This document shows positions 10,609-20,775 of a stretch of 41,775 nucleotides of DNA, piece by piece (positions within the stretch are counted from its first letter, which is position 1; each line of letters begins with the position of its first letter). This DNA is from Spirogloea muscicola (taxonomy: Eukaryota > Streptophyta > Zygnematophyceae > Spirogloeales > Spirogloeaceae): positions 185,475 to 227,249 of the forward strand of contig WELB01000003.1 in assembly GCA_009602725.1 (NCBI GenBank). Reading direction: 5' to 3'. The translations under genes were made by a program, and so were the position numbers. Below the pieces are notes generated by a model. The model had not been told where the DNA came from. It did no database searches and saw only the letters and a list, made by a program, of their open reading frames with translations.

Positions 10609-10960
10609 TCGCCGGAGAACGCGGCGGCTCCGGCGGCTGCGGCGGCTCCGCCGGCGGCGCTCCCCTGGAGGAGCCGCATGGAGCGGCTGTCGCGGGGTTT
10701 TACGATCAGTGGCGGCGGTGCACGAGCCGGGGCGCTGGCCCGCGGCGATGGCGGCGGGCTGCCGACGGCCGCAGCCGGCGAGCCCGCCGAGGCGCTCTGA
10801 CGACGACGGCGACGAGGCTGGAGCTTTGCGGCGCTCGCGAGCAGGCCCTCGGCGCAGGAGCGGCTTGATGACCGCAGCGCTGGCTGGCCCCACGAGCGCG
10901 AGAAGGCATCGGCAGACGAGGGCTTAGAGGCCCCTCGCCGTCGCGGGCCGTCGCAGCAGC

Positions 10961-13107
10961 ATGGTGGCGGTCCGTGGCAAAGTCGACGCCGAGGACGCGC
11001 TGGACGTGTCGCGCGCCGACCGTGGCATCTGGCTGCTCAAGGCCCCGGCGGCTATTGCTGAGCAGTGGCGCAAGTCGGCTGCGGCGGCCCCCAGCGCCGG
11101 CAGCGGCGGCGGCGTGGAGGTCGGCCGCCTGCGCCTCTCCTTCGATCTCGACGACCCGTCGAGCCGCAAGGTCGCCGCTCTCGCACTCGTGCCGTTTCCC
11201 TTGCGTTGGCTGGAGAGGCCCAACCGGCCAAGGCATACGTCACTTCCCCCTGCATGGCCGCCTTCCTCTGCGGCCAGGCTTCAGCTTTGGCGTCTCACGA
11301 CTCGTTGGACTGGGTTTGGTGGCGAGCAGTACACCTTGGAGTTAAAGCGTGCCAATGACGTTCCTGGGCCGCGGCAGTTCCTGCTGCACCCTACTGATCC
11401 GGTGCCTATCCACGTCTTCTCGGAGTCCGAAGGTGAGGCATGCATATTCGGCCTCTGTTCTGGGTCTCTGCTTTCTATTAAGGTTTATGGTTTGCGCTTT
11501 AGGGTTTAGGGTGAAGGGGATTAGGGTATGGGTGGTCACATGTAGTGATGGGGGTGACTGGTTTGACTCATCACTGCATGCATGCATCGAGACAAGTCCA
11601 AGCTGCGGTTGCCATGGCACGAGAGCTGTTTGCTGGGAAGAGTCAATGAGGGAGTCAGTATATACATTTGAAGAACGACTGGCTTTGCTTGTGAAAGTCA
11701 GCTCAAAGTCCAGCAAGCATATGCTCGGAGTGCAGCAGTATGCTGGCAGCGACAATGTGATGACTTGCAACTTTTCAAGCTCATGTTTTGCTCTTGTACC
11801 CAATATTGCGACAACAGAGAAGGTGGTCGTTGAAGGAAAGGTGGAGCACAAATTTGACCTGCAGACTGGCAGCGCCGACAGTCAGGACTACCGAGCCCTT
11901 GTTCGGAGCAGATTCGAGGTTGCGAACAAGCCCAAACGGGTGATCCAGGTAACCTCCTGACTGTGTATGTCAATGTACTTACTTTTCATGACCATGTCTA
12001 CACAAATGCAGAGGGCCCAGATTGACTATATTGGTCCACAAGATCAGGTCAAGGAGAATGATATACAAGTCTACAGCAAATTGGTGTTTTGCACAGTAGC
12101 TCATGCAGGATCTCTTAGGTGTGTCAGGCGGCCTAGCAAGCTGCAATATGAGGGGTAAGAGGGCAGTCATCTCAGATGGTGTCTTTACTATGTACTTGTT
12201 ATCATGCAGATGCTAGGTGATGAGAAAGGCCCATCCATACAACCTGCTCCTTTGACGACGCCCTTACCAATCAGCAAGGTATGGCAAGGACATGGGGCCG
12301 GCCCCCAGTCTATGACATTACCTCCACTCTCCCTCTCCACCTTGCCCCCTTATTGGTCACTCTATATTGCTGACAACGCAACATGCAAGCATCTCTTGAG
12401 GCTTGCCTGCCGGCTTTGAGACATTATATGAGGAAGCTTGAGATTACATTGATGCTATCAGTGCCGTGGCCGTTGACATGCGCTGGTTGAGCTTGCTCTA
12501 ATTCTCTTGAGTGCTCCCATTGTTTCCATCTTGGTGCAGGCCCCCAAGCGCTTACCTGCAGGGGTGAAGGTTTCTGATATGAAGAGAGTGAGGATGGACC
12601 GAGATCAGCTCGAGGCTCGCATGTTTGCCCTCTTTGAGAGGCAAGCCAACTGGAATCTCAAGCAGCTGACTGAGGCGACGGATCAGCCGACGGTATTCTT
12701 ATACAATCTTGCTACCTTCTTCATAGTGGGGTTCAATTCCACGTTGCATTTCGAACATGTTTGGTCTCCATGGTGAATCTTTGTGTGGATGAGGCGCAAC
12801 CTATTTTCTCAAGCTCTGCACCTCAGTCCTCTCTTGACATGGGCATGCGTAGCATTCTGACCTACTGGCACTTCACAGCCCAGCAACCTTGCCATCATTC
12901 TATTGCTGCAGGACTGCAGTCTCCTTCTGCCAATTGTCTTCTTTACTTATATGGAACTTGTTGTTGCATCTCATGAGCTCTGTGTAGGCTTTCCTGAAGG
13001 ACATTCTCACTGACCTATGTGTGTACAACAAGAGGGGTGTCAACCAGGGGACTTACGAGCTGAAGCCTGAATACAAGCGGAAGACAGAGGATTTTGAGGC
13101 TTCATGA
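10961..13107 (+). CDS. Transcription initiation factor IIF, beta subunit (RAP30)
   Basis: Six exons, 10961-11170, 11330-11432, 11818-11948, 12210-12278, 12540-12692, 12988-13107, give 261 residues, the expected size for plant TFIIF beta. The N-terminus reads SRADRGIWLLKAPA (about residues 19-32), matching the conserved ADRxVWLLKVP. The dimerisation beta-barrel follows (YTLELKR, FSESE, VEGKVEHKFDL about 112). After a linker, MKRVRMDRDQLEARMFALFE, QANWNLKQLTEATDQPT and AFLKDILTDLCVYNKRG form the C-terminal winged helix (about 185-250), ending in TYELKPEYKRKTED. TFIIF escorts RNA polymerase II to promoters and stabilises initiation. The first intron has a weak donor (AAG|GTCGCC). All six phases agree and the start is the only good ATG before the ADRG motif. 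Confidence 0.95.
11498..11513 (+). repeat. Telomere-like repeats in TFIIF beta intron 2
   Basis: Two perfect adjacent TTTAGGG units, with a degenerate third and fourth (GGGGATTAGGG) reaching 11528. They lie 65 bases into intron 2 (11433-11817). This is the clearest plant-type telomere motif in the window. Confidence 0.8.
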
Positions 13108-13979
13108 CACATTATTTCCAACTAGTCTGCCGTCAGGCTCTCATATGTGTTCTTTGATCTGGACATTTTCAATTCTAGTAGCACTTCAGTGCAATTGTAG
13201 ACCTGGAACAAAGTGCTGCTGCACACTTTTTGTGGACCATGCAGTGCAAGCCCACGTTGGCCAGTACATATTTGTGGTACCATAAGTCGAGACAGCCTGG
13301 GTTTGTCAAAAAAATTTAGCACACATTTTAGATTACAGTGACTATCTACCTACATTCAGTTTGCACATCGCCAGGTACATATGTCAATGCCCTGCAATTC
13401 ACCTTGCATATTGAACAATACCACGACCTCTGCTACCTATACCTGCACAACCTGCAGCGTTTTTCTGCTTGCAGTTCAGATGCTACAGTCCGCAGATGGC
13501 AAGCAGCATACAGCCTACACCATGTTTTGTGGATTGCGGGGGGGGGGAGGGGGGGAGGAGGGGGGGGGGCTTGCTTTGGAGATGCGATAAGTTCCTGCAG
13601 CTGCTGGTGTTCCTTGAATTGTGCAAATTCTCATTCCTGAACAAAGGTCTATGGCACAAACCTCACGAATTCAATTACTGCTCCATACATGCTTACTACG
13701 AGCTGGGATTTGGCAGACCGGAGATCAGCAAGAGGTCAAGATTTGGGAAGCTGAGCCGAAAAGGAAGCATAAGATAGTACAGAAATTACGGGAAAAGTAG
13801 TTCACCATTGCCAGCGCAATTCAGGGGTAGTGCTTAACAGTAGTCCAAATTGTACATCTGATATATTACTGTAATTTAGTCAAGGCAGAATATGAAAAAG
13901 AAAGTCCGTTGTGAGCACCCAGAAATCCTTTGTTACCGGACCATGGTTGTTTCTTCACGGCAATGTCAAAAATTGCAGG
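13108..13979. other. Convergent intergenic region of TFIIF beta and Egt1 genes
   Basis: The two neighbouring genes stop facing each other, so this 872-base stretch should contain both 3' untranslated regions. Short frames on each strand show no recognisable domain. A G-run lies at 13537-13569. TGTAA, the usual green-algal poly(A) signal, occurs on the plus strand at about 13871; on the minus strand the same motif occurs near 13333. Either could belong to these genes, but this is only inferred. Confidence 0.5.
13537..13569 (+). repeat. Poly-G tract with quadruplex potential
   Basis: Thirty-three bases consisting only of G apart from isolated A residues, giving at least four runs of five or more G. 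It lies between two convergent genes. Other G runs occur at 5879-5887 and 18153-18164. Confidence 0.85.
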
Positions 13980-16900
13980 CTATAAATTCTTGCAACAGCG
14001 AAACTTGGCAAAGACATAAGGGTACTGCTTCTGAAAGTAGTTGCGGAAGGAATCTCGGTGAAGTGATGAGTGTGTGGCTGGCGACGACCCCTTGAGAACA
14101 TAGTGCTGACCATCAAAGAAATCAGTGGAGTACTCCGGGTACTCCGGCATAGCCTCAAAGCCAGGGTAGTTGTCAAATAGCGAGGAGGTCCACTCCCAGC
14201 CGCCGGAACGCAGTGCCTCGACGCGCTCACCAGCGTCGCTGTCCAGGATCCGGTGCCACTCTGGCTCCGTCATCACGCGACATCCTTTCGAGGTGCAGAA
14301 GGCCATGGCTTCGGACAGGCTAACAAACGCCGGCGCATTTGCAACCTCGCTCCAGTGGCGCGTCCCTTGCGGGCCATGCACGTAGCACTCGCCAGCGACA
14401 AGCGACCATGTGCCAGGGCACTGAACCCCCTGCTTCTGTAAGAAGCTGAAGTCGTCCGCGTTCCACCACCGTGCCTGCGAATAGCCCTTGTCCTCGACTA
14501 CGAACTTGCGGAACTGAGCAACGGTCACAGGCAAGGGTGATACCAGAAATGGGTATGCAACTGATTGCAGCCGCGGAGGGCTCTCGTTGTCCCAGAAGAA
14601 CCCACCAGTCTTGCGGTCGATTCCCAGCACGACCTTTCCCGCAGGAATGAGCACGCTAGGCGACATCCACGGCCACGCATTGACTTTGAGGTCGGGCTGC
14701 TTCTTGCCCAGCAGCCCACAGCGTACATGGGAGCTCTGGAAAAGCGCCTTCTCGGCCTGGGCCTGCATGTACGCCAGAGTCTCCAGGTGCATCCGCTCAT
14801 GCTCGAGGGCCAGGTTTATGGAGAACATGGAAGCCTGCATTTGTAATTCACAAAACCAATCTCTGTGAGGAATGGTCTTGCCTTGCCACAACGCCGGACC
14901 TCTTTGGAGATCACACACAGGCTGCTTCACATTTAATACGGACTACATAAATTTGGTCAAGAATTGTGAGAGCAAGCTTCAATGCCAAACAATAAGTACC
15001 TTCTGGTTGAGGACAGCTTCTAGAATGAGCTTGCGATTGCGTTCCACGTAGGCTAGGATCTTGCACTTGGCAGGCCACTGCTTGGGAACTTCCGGGTGGC
15101 TGTGGCACTTTTCAGGCTCCAGGAGGCTGGGGTCAATGCCTCGCGAGAACATGTGATCATCAGCAGACACTGGATGGTCTGGTAAAATCTTCAGCTTGGC
15201 GAACGCGCTCACATGTCCGCTGCTCACACGCAGGTGAAGGGATTGATGGCACACTGTCACGAGCTTGAAGGTGCACAGGTGTGATGTATAGAGCACCGGG
15301 CCCACAAATATATGTAGCTGGTCACTCACGGTTGTGTGCATGTGTCAATGGATGCATTGCCCATTTGCACGTTAGGTGTCATCACCAACTTATACAAGCT
15401 CAGTTTGCTCATTGGGTGTGATCACCAACATGCTCAATCCAGCTGCTCGGTACCAGGAATACTCTCGACTTTGTGCACTCAGTCATATGAACACGTGCTC
15501 CAATTGTTTTCCACAGTGTGCTAATCAGTGGTGGTGGATCAGGAGGTCTCACTAGTAAAAGCAGAACGGATGGCGGACGTCAATGGGCTTCTCATTCCAG
15601 TCCAGAGTGGCAAAGCAGTTGTCGGTGTCATCCCAACAGCTCTGCAGAGCACGTTCAACTGGCAGCAGCATCTGCAGCGAATCAGTCATCGTAAGCAATC
15701 TTGCCGCAGGCTGCTGCGCTGAGACAACACAAGGTGGCAAGAAGTACTTCAACTGAAAGAAGAACAACGTTCAACCACAACTCTCAAAATTGGTCTGGCG
15801 AATTGGCACGTGACTGCAGACAACAGGACATACTCCAGAGTTCTTGGTCAGACCTGCATCCCGTACTGCTTGGTGCGCCACGCTGCATCAATGACAAAGC
15901 GTGACTTGCTAGCCAGCCCCTGCAGATCCGCAACAGAGAACTTGCGGGACACTTCCACCAAGATTTGCTCACCAGCACTGCACATCAAGCTCGGTACCAT
16001 GGTGCACGGGATTGAGCATGCCATCAAAACAGCATGCTTATGTGCAAGTAGCAGCAGCTTTGTCCCACCGGTGACGCAATCCTGGACATCTCAGCAATGA
16101 GGCCTGCCTGTTCCAAAGCCTTACCTGATGCTGATGCCGCCGCTGCTGCAGAGGTCCAGGCCATCCAAGAAGCGGACATACATCTCCACCCTGTGCAGGT
16201 CCTCATTGACCTCCACCTCATATTGCCACTTGCTCTCGTCGTCCACAGTCAAGCCCGGCACGAAGCACTTGAGGGCATTCCGCGTGCCATTCTTGATGAA
16301 CGCCTCAGTCACACCCTTCTTGTCATGGTACGCAGCACGCAGTATTGCCTTGCTCTTCCACATGTCTGTTTACACCATAGATTGTGATGGATGCCACAAT
16401 CACAGAGTCAATCTCAGGTTCACAAGTAGAAGGCAAAGGAGAAGTCCGTGGCAAAACCCTCTATTTGCACGGAGCACAGCTCACAGCTTAGTGCCCTGTA
16501 AGGGTAAACAAGTCCACCAAAGGCGTATACAGATCGGTGTCTCAATCAGAGGAACTCTGGGTAAGGTAAACGCACCTGCGCAGAGGAGGACTTGCATGTT
16601 GGAGCCCCCTGCCGCATGGGCATCTTTGAAGAACTCTATTGCCTCACTGGCTGCAGCAAGAGGAGGTGGAACTGGACTGTCAGGCTTTTCATCCTTTGCG
16701 ATGGCTAACAACAGCAATGTAGATGTATGTAGTGTACACAGACCTGCTCAAAATCACGACCTCTGCTACAGCAGCTGTCAAGGTGAATAGAGAGTGCTTG
16801 TGACAGACCAGAGACAACTGCCACTGTCCTTGAAGAATCATCAGATGTGAGGAGTGACAGCAGAATTGACAGTGCGCCACTGCAAACACTGGGCACCTGC

Positions 16901-17704
16901 CAAGTTCCCCACGCTGGACCCCAGCCACAGGATGCACAACGTGTCCATAGGAAATAGCGCCCTGACTTGGCGGAGGCCCTCCATGTAATCAGCTTGCACG
17001 AGCGTGATGCTGTCAGCTGTCAAGCCTGGGACTGCCTTCATCAGATTCAATTTGGCCTCCTCCAAAAAGCTGGCTGAGACATCAATGCCGGCAAAGTGGC
17101 ACCTGCATATCAGCAGAACAAACGCTTGAGATACTGGGTTGGGCTTAAGCTATGACGTGCAGGTACAGTCTCTTAGTACCAGGAGGCCAGTAGCAGAAGC
17201 TCTGTTGTTGCATGCCCTTCCTCTACACAGCTACGATTGACCAAGCTCGGAGACTTGTCAAGCTTGCACCTGGTCAAGAAAGTCTATGAGAGACTAGCAC
17301 CGACGAAGTCCACAGAACTGTTATCACATGCCCTGGTGCTTAATTCCCTGCTTTGCCAGTTTAAAGGTCCCTCTCTTGCTTCTGGTAGAGTGCACAGCAG
17401 TTCCAAGATCATCACCAACTCACATGCCGTCCCGCTTGATGAGGGCATTGAGCAGGAGAGCCGTCTTCCTGGCAGTGCCGCAACCGAGCTCCACAGTGAT
17501 GGAGCCAGGCGCAATCCTCTTGACGATATCGCTGGCATGGCGCTTGAGTAGGCCCTCCTCGGCTCGAAAGGGGTAGTACTCCTCCAGCTCCGTGATGCGC
17601 TCGTACAGCTCCGAGCCCTTCTTGTCATACAGGAAGCTGCAAGGGATCTCCTTGACTGGCTTCCGGAGGCCGGCCAGGAGGCCGTCGGGCGAGTACGTCG
17701 GCAT
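13980..17704 (-). CDS. EGT1: Ergothioneine synthase, EgtD-EgtB fusion (Egt1 type)
   Basis: Eight exons, complement(13980-14834, 15000-15219, 15553-15752, 15854-15977, 16125-16365, 16576-16650, 16897-17102, 17424-17704), all in phase, 733 residues. Residues 1-309 are an EgtD histidine N-methyltransferase: SFLYDKKGSELYERITELEE, the SAM loop ELGCGT (72-77), GIDVSASFLEEA, LGSSVGN (Asn160) and VEVSRKF (Glu276, Ser278). Residues 310-470 are DinB-like, and 470-733 an FGE/sulfatase-modifying fold. The iron triad is visible as FYYGH (His378) and HERMHLE (His461, His465). RGIDPS and CHSHPEVP are also EgtB/Egt1 blocks. The protein would trimethylate histidine to hercynine and then make the hercynyl-cysteine sulfoxide; the final lyase (Egt2) is not in this window. 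The methyltransferase-first order separates it from OvoA. The usual GGSW block near the end reads KGSS. An in-frame 17788 codon is not ATG. Confidence 0.93.
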
Positions 17705-17865
17705 GGTGCGCACTCTCTCGTGTGCCGCTCGAAGGCGGGAAGCGCCGCAAAGGCGAACGGCAAAGGACTGCCTTGTGGCGTCCCGCAAGTTTCACCGAGG
17801 GAGTGGCGCGTAGGGGCGGACGCCGAAAGGTCCGGGGGAGTGGGGGGCGGCGGCCAATGGCGGGT

Positions 17866-17976
17866 TCAGCCCGCAAGGGCGCACAAGGGGGCGATGGTGT
17901 TGCGCTTGCAGAGCACGGACAGCACCCAGCAGAAGTTGTGGATGCAGGAGAAGCAGGCGGTGCGAGATGCAGCCAT
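17866..17976 (-). CDS. Possible small ORF in the Egt1 leader
   Basis: A 36-codon frame starts with ATG in GCCCATGGCTGCA context and ends at TGA at 17868-17866, 162 bases before the Egt1 ATG on the same strand. The peptide begins MAASRTACFSC and is Cys-rich with a short hydrophobic stretch (FCWVLSVLC). It could be an upstream ORF in the Egt1 transcript or a chance frame in GC-rich DNA. No family was recognised. Confidence 0.25.
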   Translation of the reverse strand: MAASRTACFSCIHNFCWVLSVLCKRNTIAPLCALAG

Positions 17977-18654
17977 GGGCGGGGCCTGCGCGAGAGCCGG
18001 CCGGGGGGAGGTGGGGGATAGTCGGTCGCGCGGCTGGCGGAGGCGGCTGGCGCGCGCCGGCGGGCTGGCAGGCGGCGGCAGGCGCGAGGCCGCAGCTGCG
18101 CGCGCGCAACTGCGGCCGCGAGCGGCTGAGCTGAGGCCGGAACGAGGCAAAAGGGGGGGGGGGGCTTCGGGGGGTACTCGCCAAGCCCCCAAGTGACGAT
18201 GACGGGATGCGCCGGCCGAGCCGCCGGGCGGGCGGGGGCGCGCGCCTTCCCCTCCTCGGCCCGGATCAGACGCCACGTCGCCTGCGCGCCAAGCCCACCT
18301 GGCTCCGCGTGGGCGCACCCTGGCCCGAAGCTCGGCGCCACGCCGGTCCGGTGGCTGCCACGTAGGTAACACGTGGCGTGTAGGAGCCGGGGCCCCGGCC
18401 CCCCTGGCGGCTGACGTCAGGGGCAGCAGCTTCGCAGGAAACGCGGGGGCCGCGACCCGGCGCGTCATTGTCGCCGCGTGTCGGGTTGCGGGTGCGACGG
18501 GTGGCGCGAGGCTCGAGCACCCGCCGCGGGCGTCAGCGGAAGGTGACGCCGGGGCCTGACGGCAGCGGCCGCGGCGGGGCGCCTGGGGCTCTGCGGGGCG
18601 TCTGGGGCTCCGGCCGCCGCCTCTGGGTCTCGGCGGAGTGCCTCATTCCCTGCA

Positions 18655-18835
18655 GCGAGCTACTCAGACCTGATGTTGCTCACTCGTGGGTACTGAGCTT
18701 CCCTCTGCATCGTCTCTGTGTTCTGCAGTGTTTTGTAGTGTAGTCCTTTCTCTCTTTCTCCGGCTCGTCTTTCTTTGGCTTTGGACATTGTCCATTCCGT
18801 TTTGGGCTGGCTTTGCTCTATGAGCGCGCACTTCT
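18655..18835 (+). repeat. Dispersed repeat, second-half copy
   Basis: Matches 10135-10330 closely and in the same orientation: TGATGTTGCTCACTCGTGGG, TTTGTAGTGTAGTCCTTTCT, TTTGGCTTTGGACATTGTCC, then GGGCTGGCTT. It is followed after about 70 bp by an inverted first-half copy, so the pair forms a fold-back arrangement. Confidence 0.85.
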
Positions 18836-18904
18836 TCTCTGTGCGCGGCGCGGGGCCGGGGCTCGACTTGCTCTCCTGACCCCTCGCTGCTGGACAGAAG
18901 AAAG

Positions 18905-19085
18905 CCAAGCGCGGCCTTGGCTTTCTGGTGGCTGGGAGAGGCCAGCCCAAAAGAGTGGACAAGGTCTGAAGGAGCCGGAGTGGCAAGGACTGAGACAGCA
19001 GTAAGCGAACTCTTAGTAACCTCTAGTCAGTAGATGCAAATCTGAATAGCTAGCAGGCGGAAAGACGTCGCCCTGAGCGCGGAGA
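18905..19085 (-). repeat. Dispersed repeat, copy 3 (inverted)
   Basis: Reverse complement of the first half of the copy at 9990-10130: on the plus strand GGTGGCTGGGAGAGGCCAGC, GGACAAGGTCTGAAGGAGCC, GTCAGTAGATGCAAATCTGA and GGCGGAAAGACGTCGCCCTG follow one another. It is oriented against the adjacent copy at 18655-18835. Confidence 0.85.
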
Positions 19086-19189
19086 GCCAGGCTGCCGCAC
19101 CAGGGGAGGAGGCCGACCGCAGCCGAGCATGGCCACGCACGTCTGTTAGAGGGAGGAGCTGGGAAAGAGAGGAAAGGAGAGACTGGCTC

Positions 19190-20175
19190 TCCCTGAAGGG
19201 GGCGAGGGCTGTGAACAGCCAGCCCGACAGGAATTGACAAGGTCCGAAGGGGCCAAAACAGCGCTGAACGACATCAATAAGCAAGGACCATATGTATTAA
19301 TCACTTAGAAATCTATAGTTCTTTCTCTCTAGTTAGTAGCCGCAAAGCTGGGAAGCTGGACAGGCTGCGCAGGAGGCGCCCGGAGCACTTGGGCAGGCCG
19401 CGCCTTAGCTGCTACTTCTGAATCTTGTCGGGGTCTCCTTTCCAGCTGCAAGTCACTCCGACTTGCGGCTGTACTACGCTTCCATCTGCTGTAGTCTTTT
19501 GCATAGCTGGGTGGTTTTGGCGCCTTTTGGCCCTTGGGACCTTGTTCTACTTTCTGGGCTGACGTTTCACAGTCCCCGCCCCTTTTGTGAAAAGCTCATG
19601 TTCTGCCCGAGGCCACTCGCCCCAATTAGAGAGGCTGGGAACCAAGCTCCCATTTGCTGTAGCCACTGGCCTAGCTGTGTGGTTTTAGCGCCAACCAGCC
19701 TTTGGACCTAGTCCATCCTTTCCTGGGCTGGCCTTTCACAGCCACTTCTCTTTTCTTTCACAACCCTCGCCCTTTGGAACAGCCCCGTATCGAAGACGAG
19801 AGACTCTTCCATAAGAGGGTGATGGCTGGATTGGCCAGCCCAGAATAAGGAAAGACGAAGTTCGAAGGGGCCAAAAAGCGCTAAAGCACACTGCGACTCA
19901 AAGTGGCCACTAGTTGGTGAAGAGAAAATAACAGGTTGGCTGGAACAACGAGGAGCAGATCTTCCGAAATGGCGAGAGCTGTGAGAAGCCGGAGGTTAAA
20001 AGGCCAGAGAGAGATTTCTGTAGGGGGCGATAGCTGTGAAAGAGACACGCTCATCCAAAGGGGGAAGGGCTGTGAAAGGAGAGTGGCTCTTCCAAATGGG
20101 GCGAGGGCTGTGAATAGTCAACTGGAAAAGAAGTGACAAGGTCCGATAAGCGGCCGATAAGCGCTTTTCCAAAGC
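19190..20175. repeat. Cluster of stem-loop repeat units in alternating orientation
   Basis: At least five units share GGCTG-TTCA-CAGCC-like stem-loops linked to a GGACCTTGTCC-type block and a TTTGGCGC..TTTGGCCC block. Plus-oriented units are at about 19500-19605 and 19670-19790; minus-oriented units at about 19195-19265, 19815-19900 and 20090-20175. A weaker minus-strand unit is at 19960-20010. Sequence identity is partial, so they are old or fast-decaying copies. Confidence 0.75.
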
Positions 20176-20404
20176 ATGCCCTGTAGGATAGACACTTAGT
20201 AATCTCTAGTCAAGGGGATGAAGACCCTTCCCAGTAGAGGGCTATGGCTGTGAGAGGCCTGCGCAGAAAAAGAATCAAAAACTGTAATTAGGAGCCGCAA
20301 GTGAAAGCCAGCCGATAGAGAATAGACAGCATGGAACGGGACGAAGGCCCAACCATCTCACACAGCTGGTGGCATCTGCGGATAAGCCAACCCGGACCAA
20401 CAGT

Positions 20405-20545
20405 CGTGGCAGCGCGCCGGCTTGAGGTTACTGAGAGTCCGCTTGCTGCTGTCTCAGTCCTTAGCACTCCGGCTCCTTCAGACCTTGTCCATTCCTTTGG
20501 GCTGGCCTCTCCCAGCCACCAGTTAATCTAGCCGCGCTTGCTTCT
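20405..20545 (+). repeat. Dispersed repeat, copy 4
   Basis: GAGGTTACTGAGAGTCCGCT, TGCTGTCTCAGTCCTTAGCA, CTCCTTCAGACCTTGTCCAT and CCCAGCCACCAGTTAATCTA reproduce the blocks of copies 1 and 2 in order. It lacks the TTGCATCTACTGAC block at its left end. Confidence 0.85.
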
Positions 20546-20719
20546 TCTGCCGGCTTGCAAGACTAGAGCCGGTTCATGTCGCGGCCCACCCTGATCCACA
20601 GCCTTACTGGCGAGCGGGGATTCAGCCTGCCCACGATGCTGTGGAGGAAAGAATGTGCCTCTCCCAAAGGAAAAGATCGTGTATTTGAAACGAACGAAGG
20701 CCAAATGGCCAAGTACAAG

Positions 20720-20775
20720 GGGGCGAGGGCTGTGAACAGCCAGCCCGAAAAGTGTTAAGGTCCGAAGGGTGAGGG
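20720..20775 (-). repeat. Stem-loop repeat unit (inverted)
   Basis: Plus-strand GGGGGCGAGGGCTGTGAACA followed by GCCAGCCCGAAAAGTGTTAA and GGTCCGAAGG, almost identical to 19197-19255. The hairpin GGCTGTGAACAGCC is perfect. Confidence 0.8.

Larger units (their letters stand above)
9495..10960. other. Intergenic stretch: repeat copy and GC-rich leader
   Basis: 9495-9985 probably holds the 3' untranslated region of the SET gene; no coding frame is convincing. 9990-10350 is dispersed repeat copy 2. 10540-10960 is very GC-rich, contains a triplet tract and one N (10608), and is probably the promoter and leader of the TFIIF beta gene. Confidence 0.6.

Noticed and set aside
11498-11528. Chromosome end or recent telomere fusion
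   Set aside because: Only two perfect units, inside an intron of an intact gene, with more genes on both sides.
12012-12158. Possible extra TFIIF beta exon (RAQIDYIGPQDQ frame)
   Set aside because: The flanking exons join directly in phase with a linker of normal length, and the total then equals the usual 261 residues.
13980-17704. Ovothiol synthase OvoA as identity of the fusion
   Set aside because: OvoA has its methyltransferase at the C-terminus and of another family; here an EgtD-type domain comes first.
17625-18468. Long minus-strand frames (200-238 residues) upstream of Egt1
   Set aside because: They overlap the Egt1 first exon in other frames and are Arg/Pro/Ala-rich shadows of GC-rich leader sequence.
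18655-20775. CRISPR array or prokaryotic mobile element
   Set aside because: Repeats are diverged, unevenly spaced and in both orientations, within a eukaryotic intron-rich locus.
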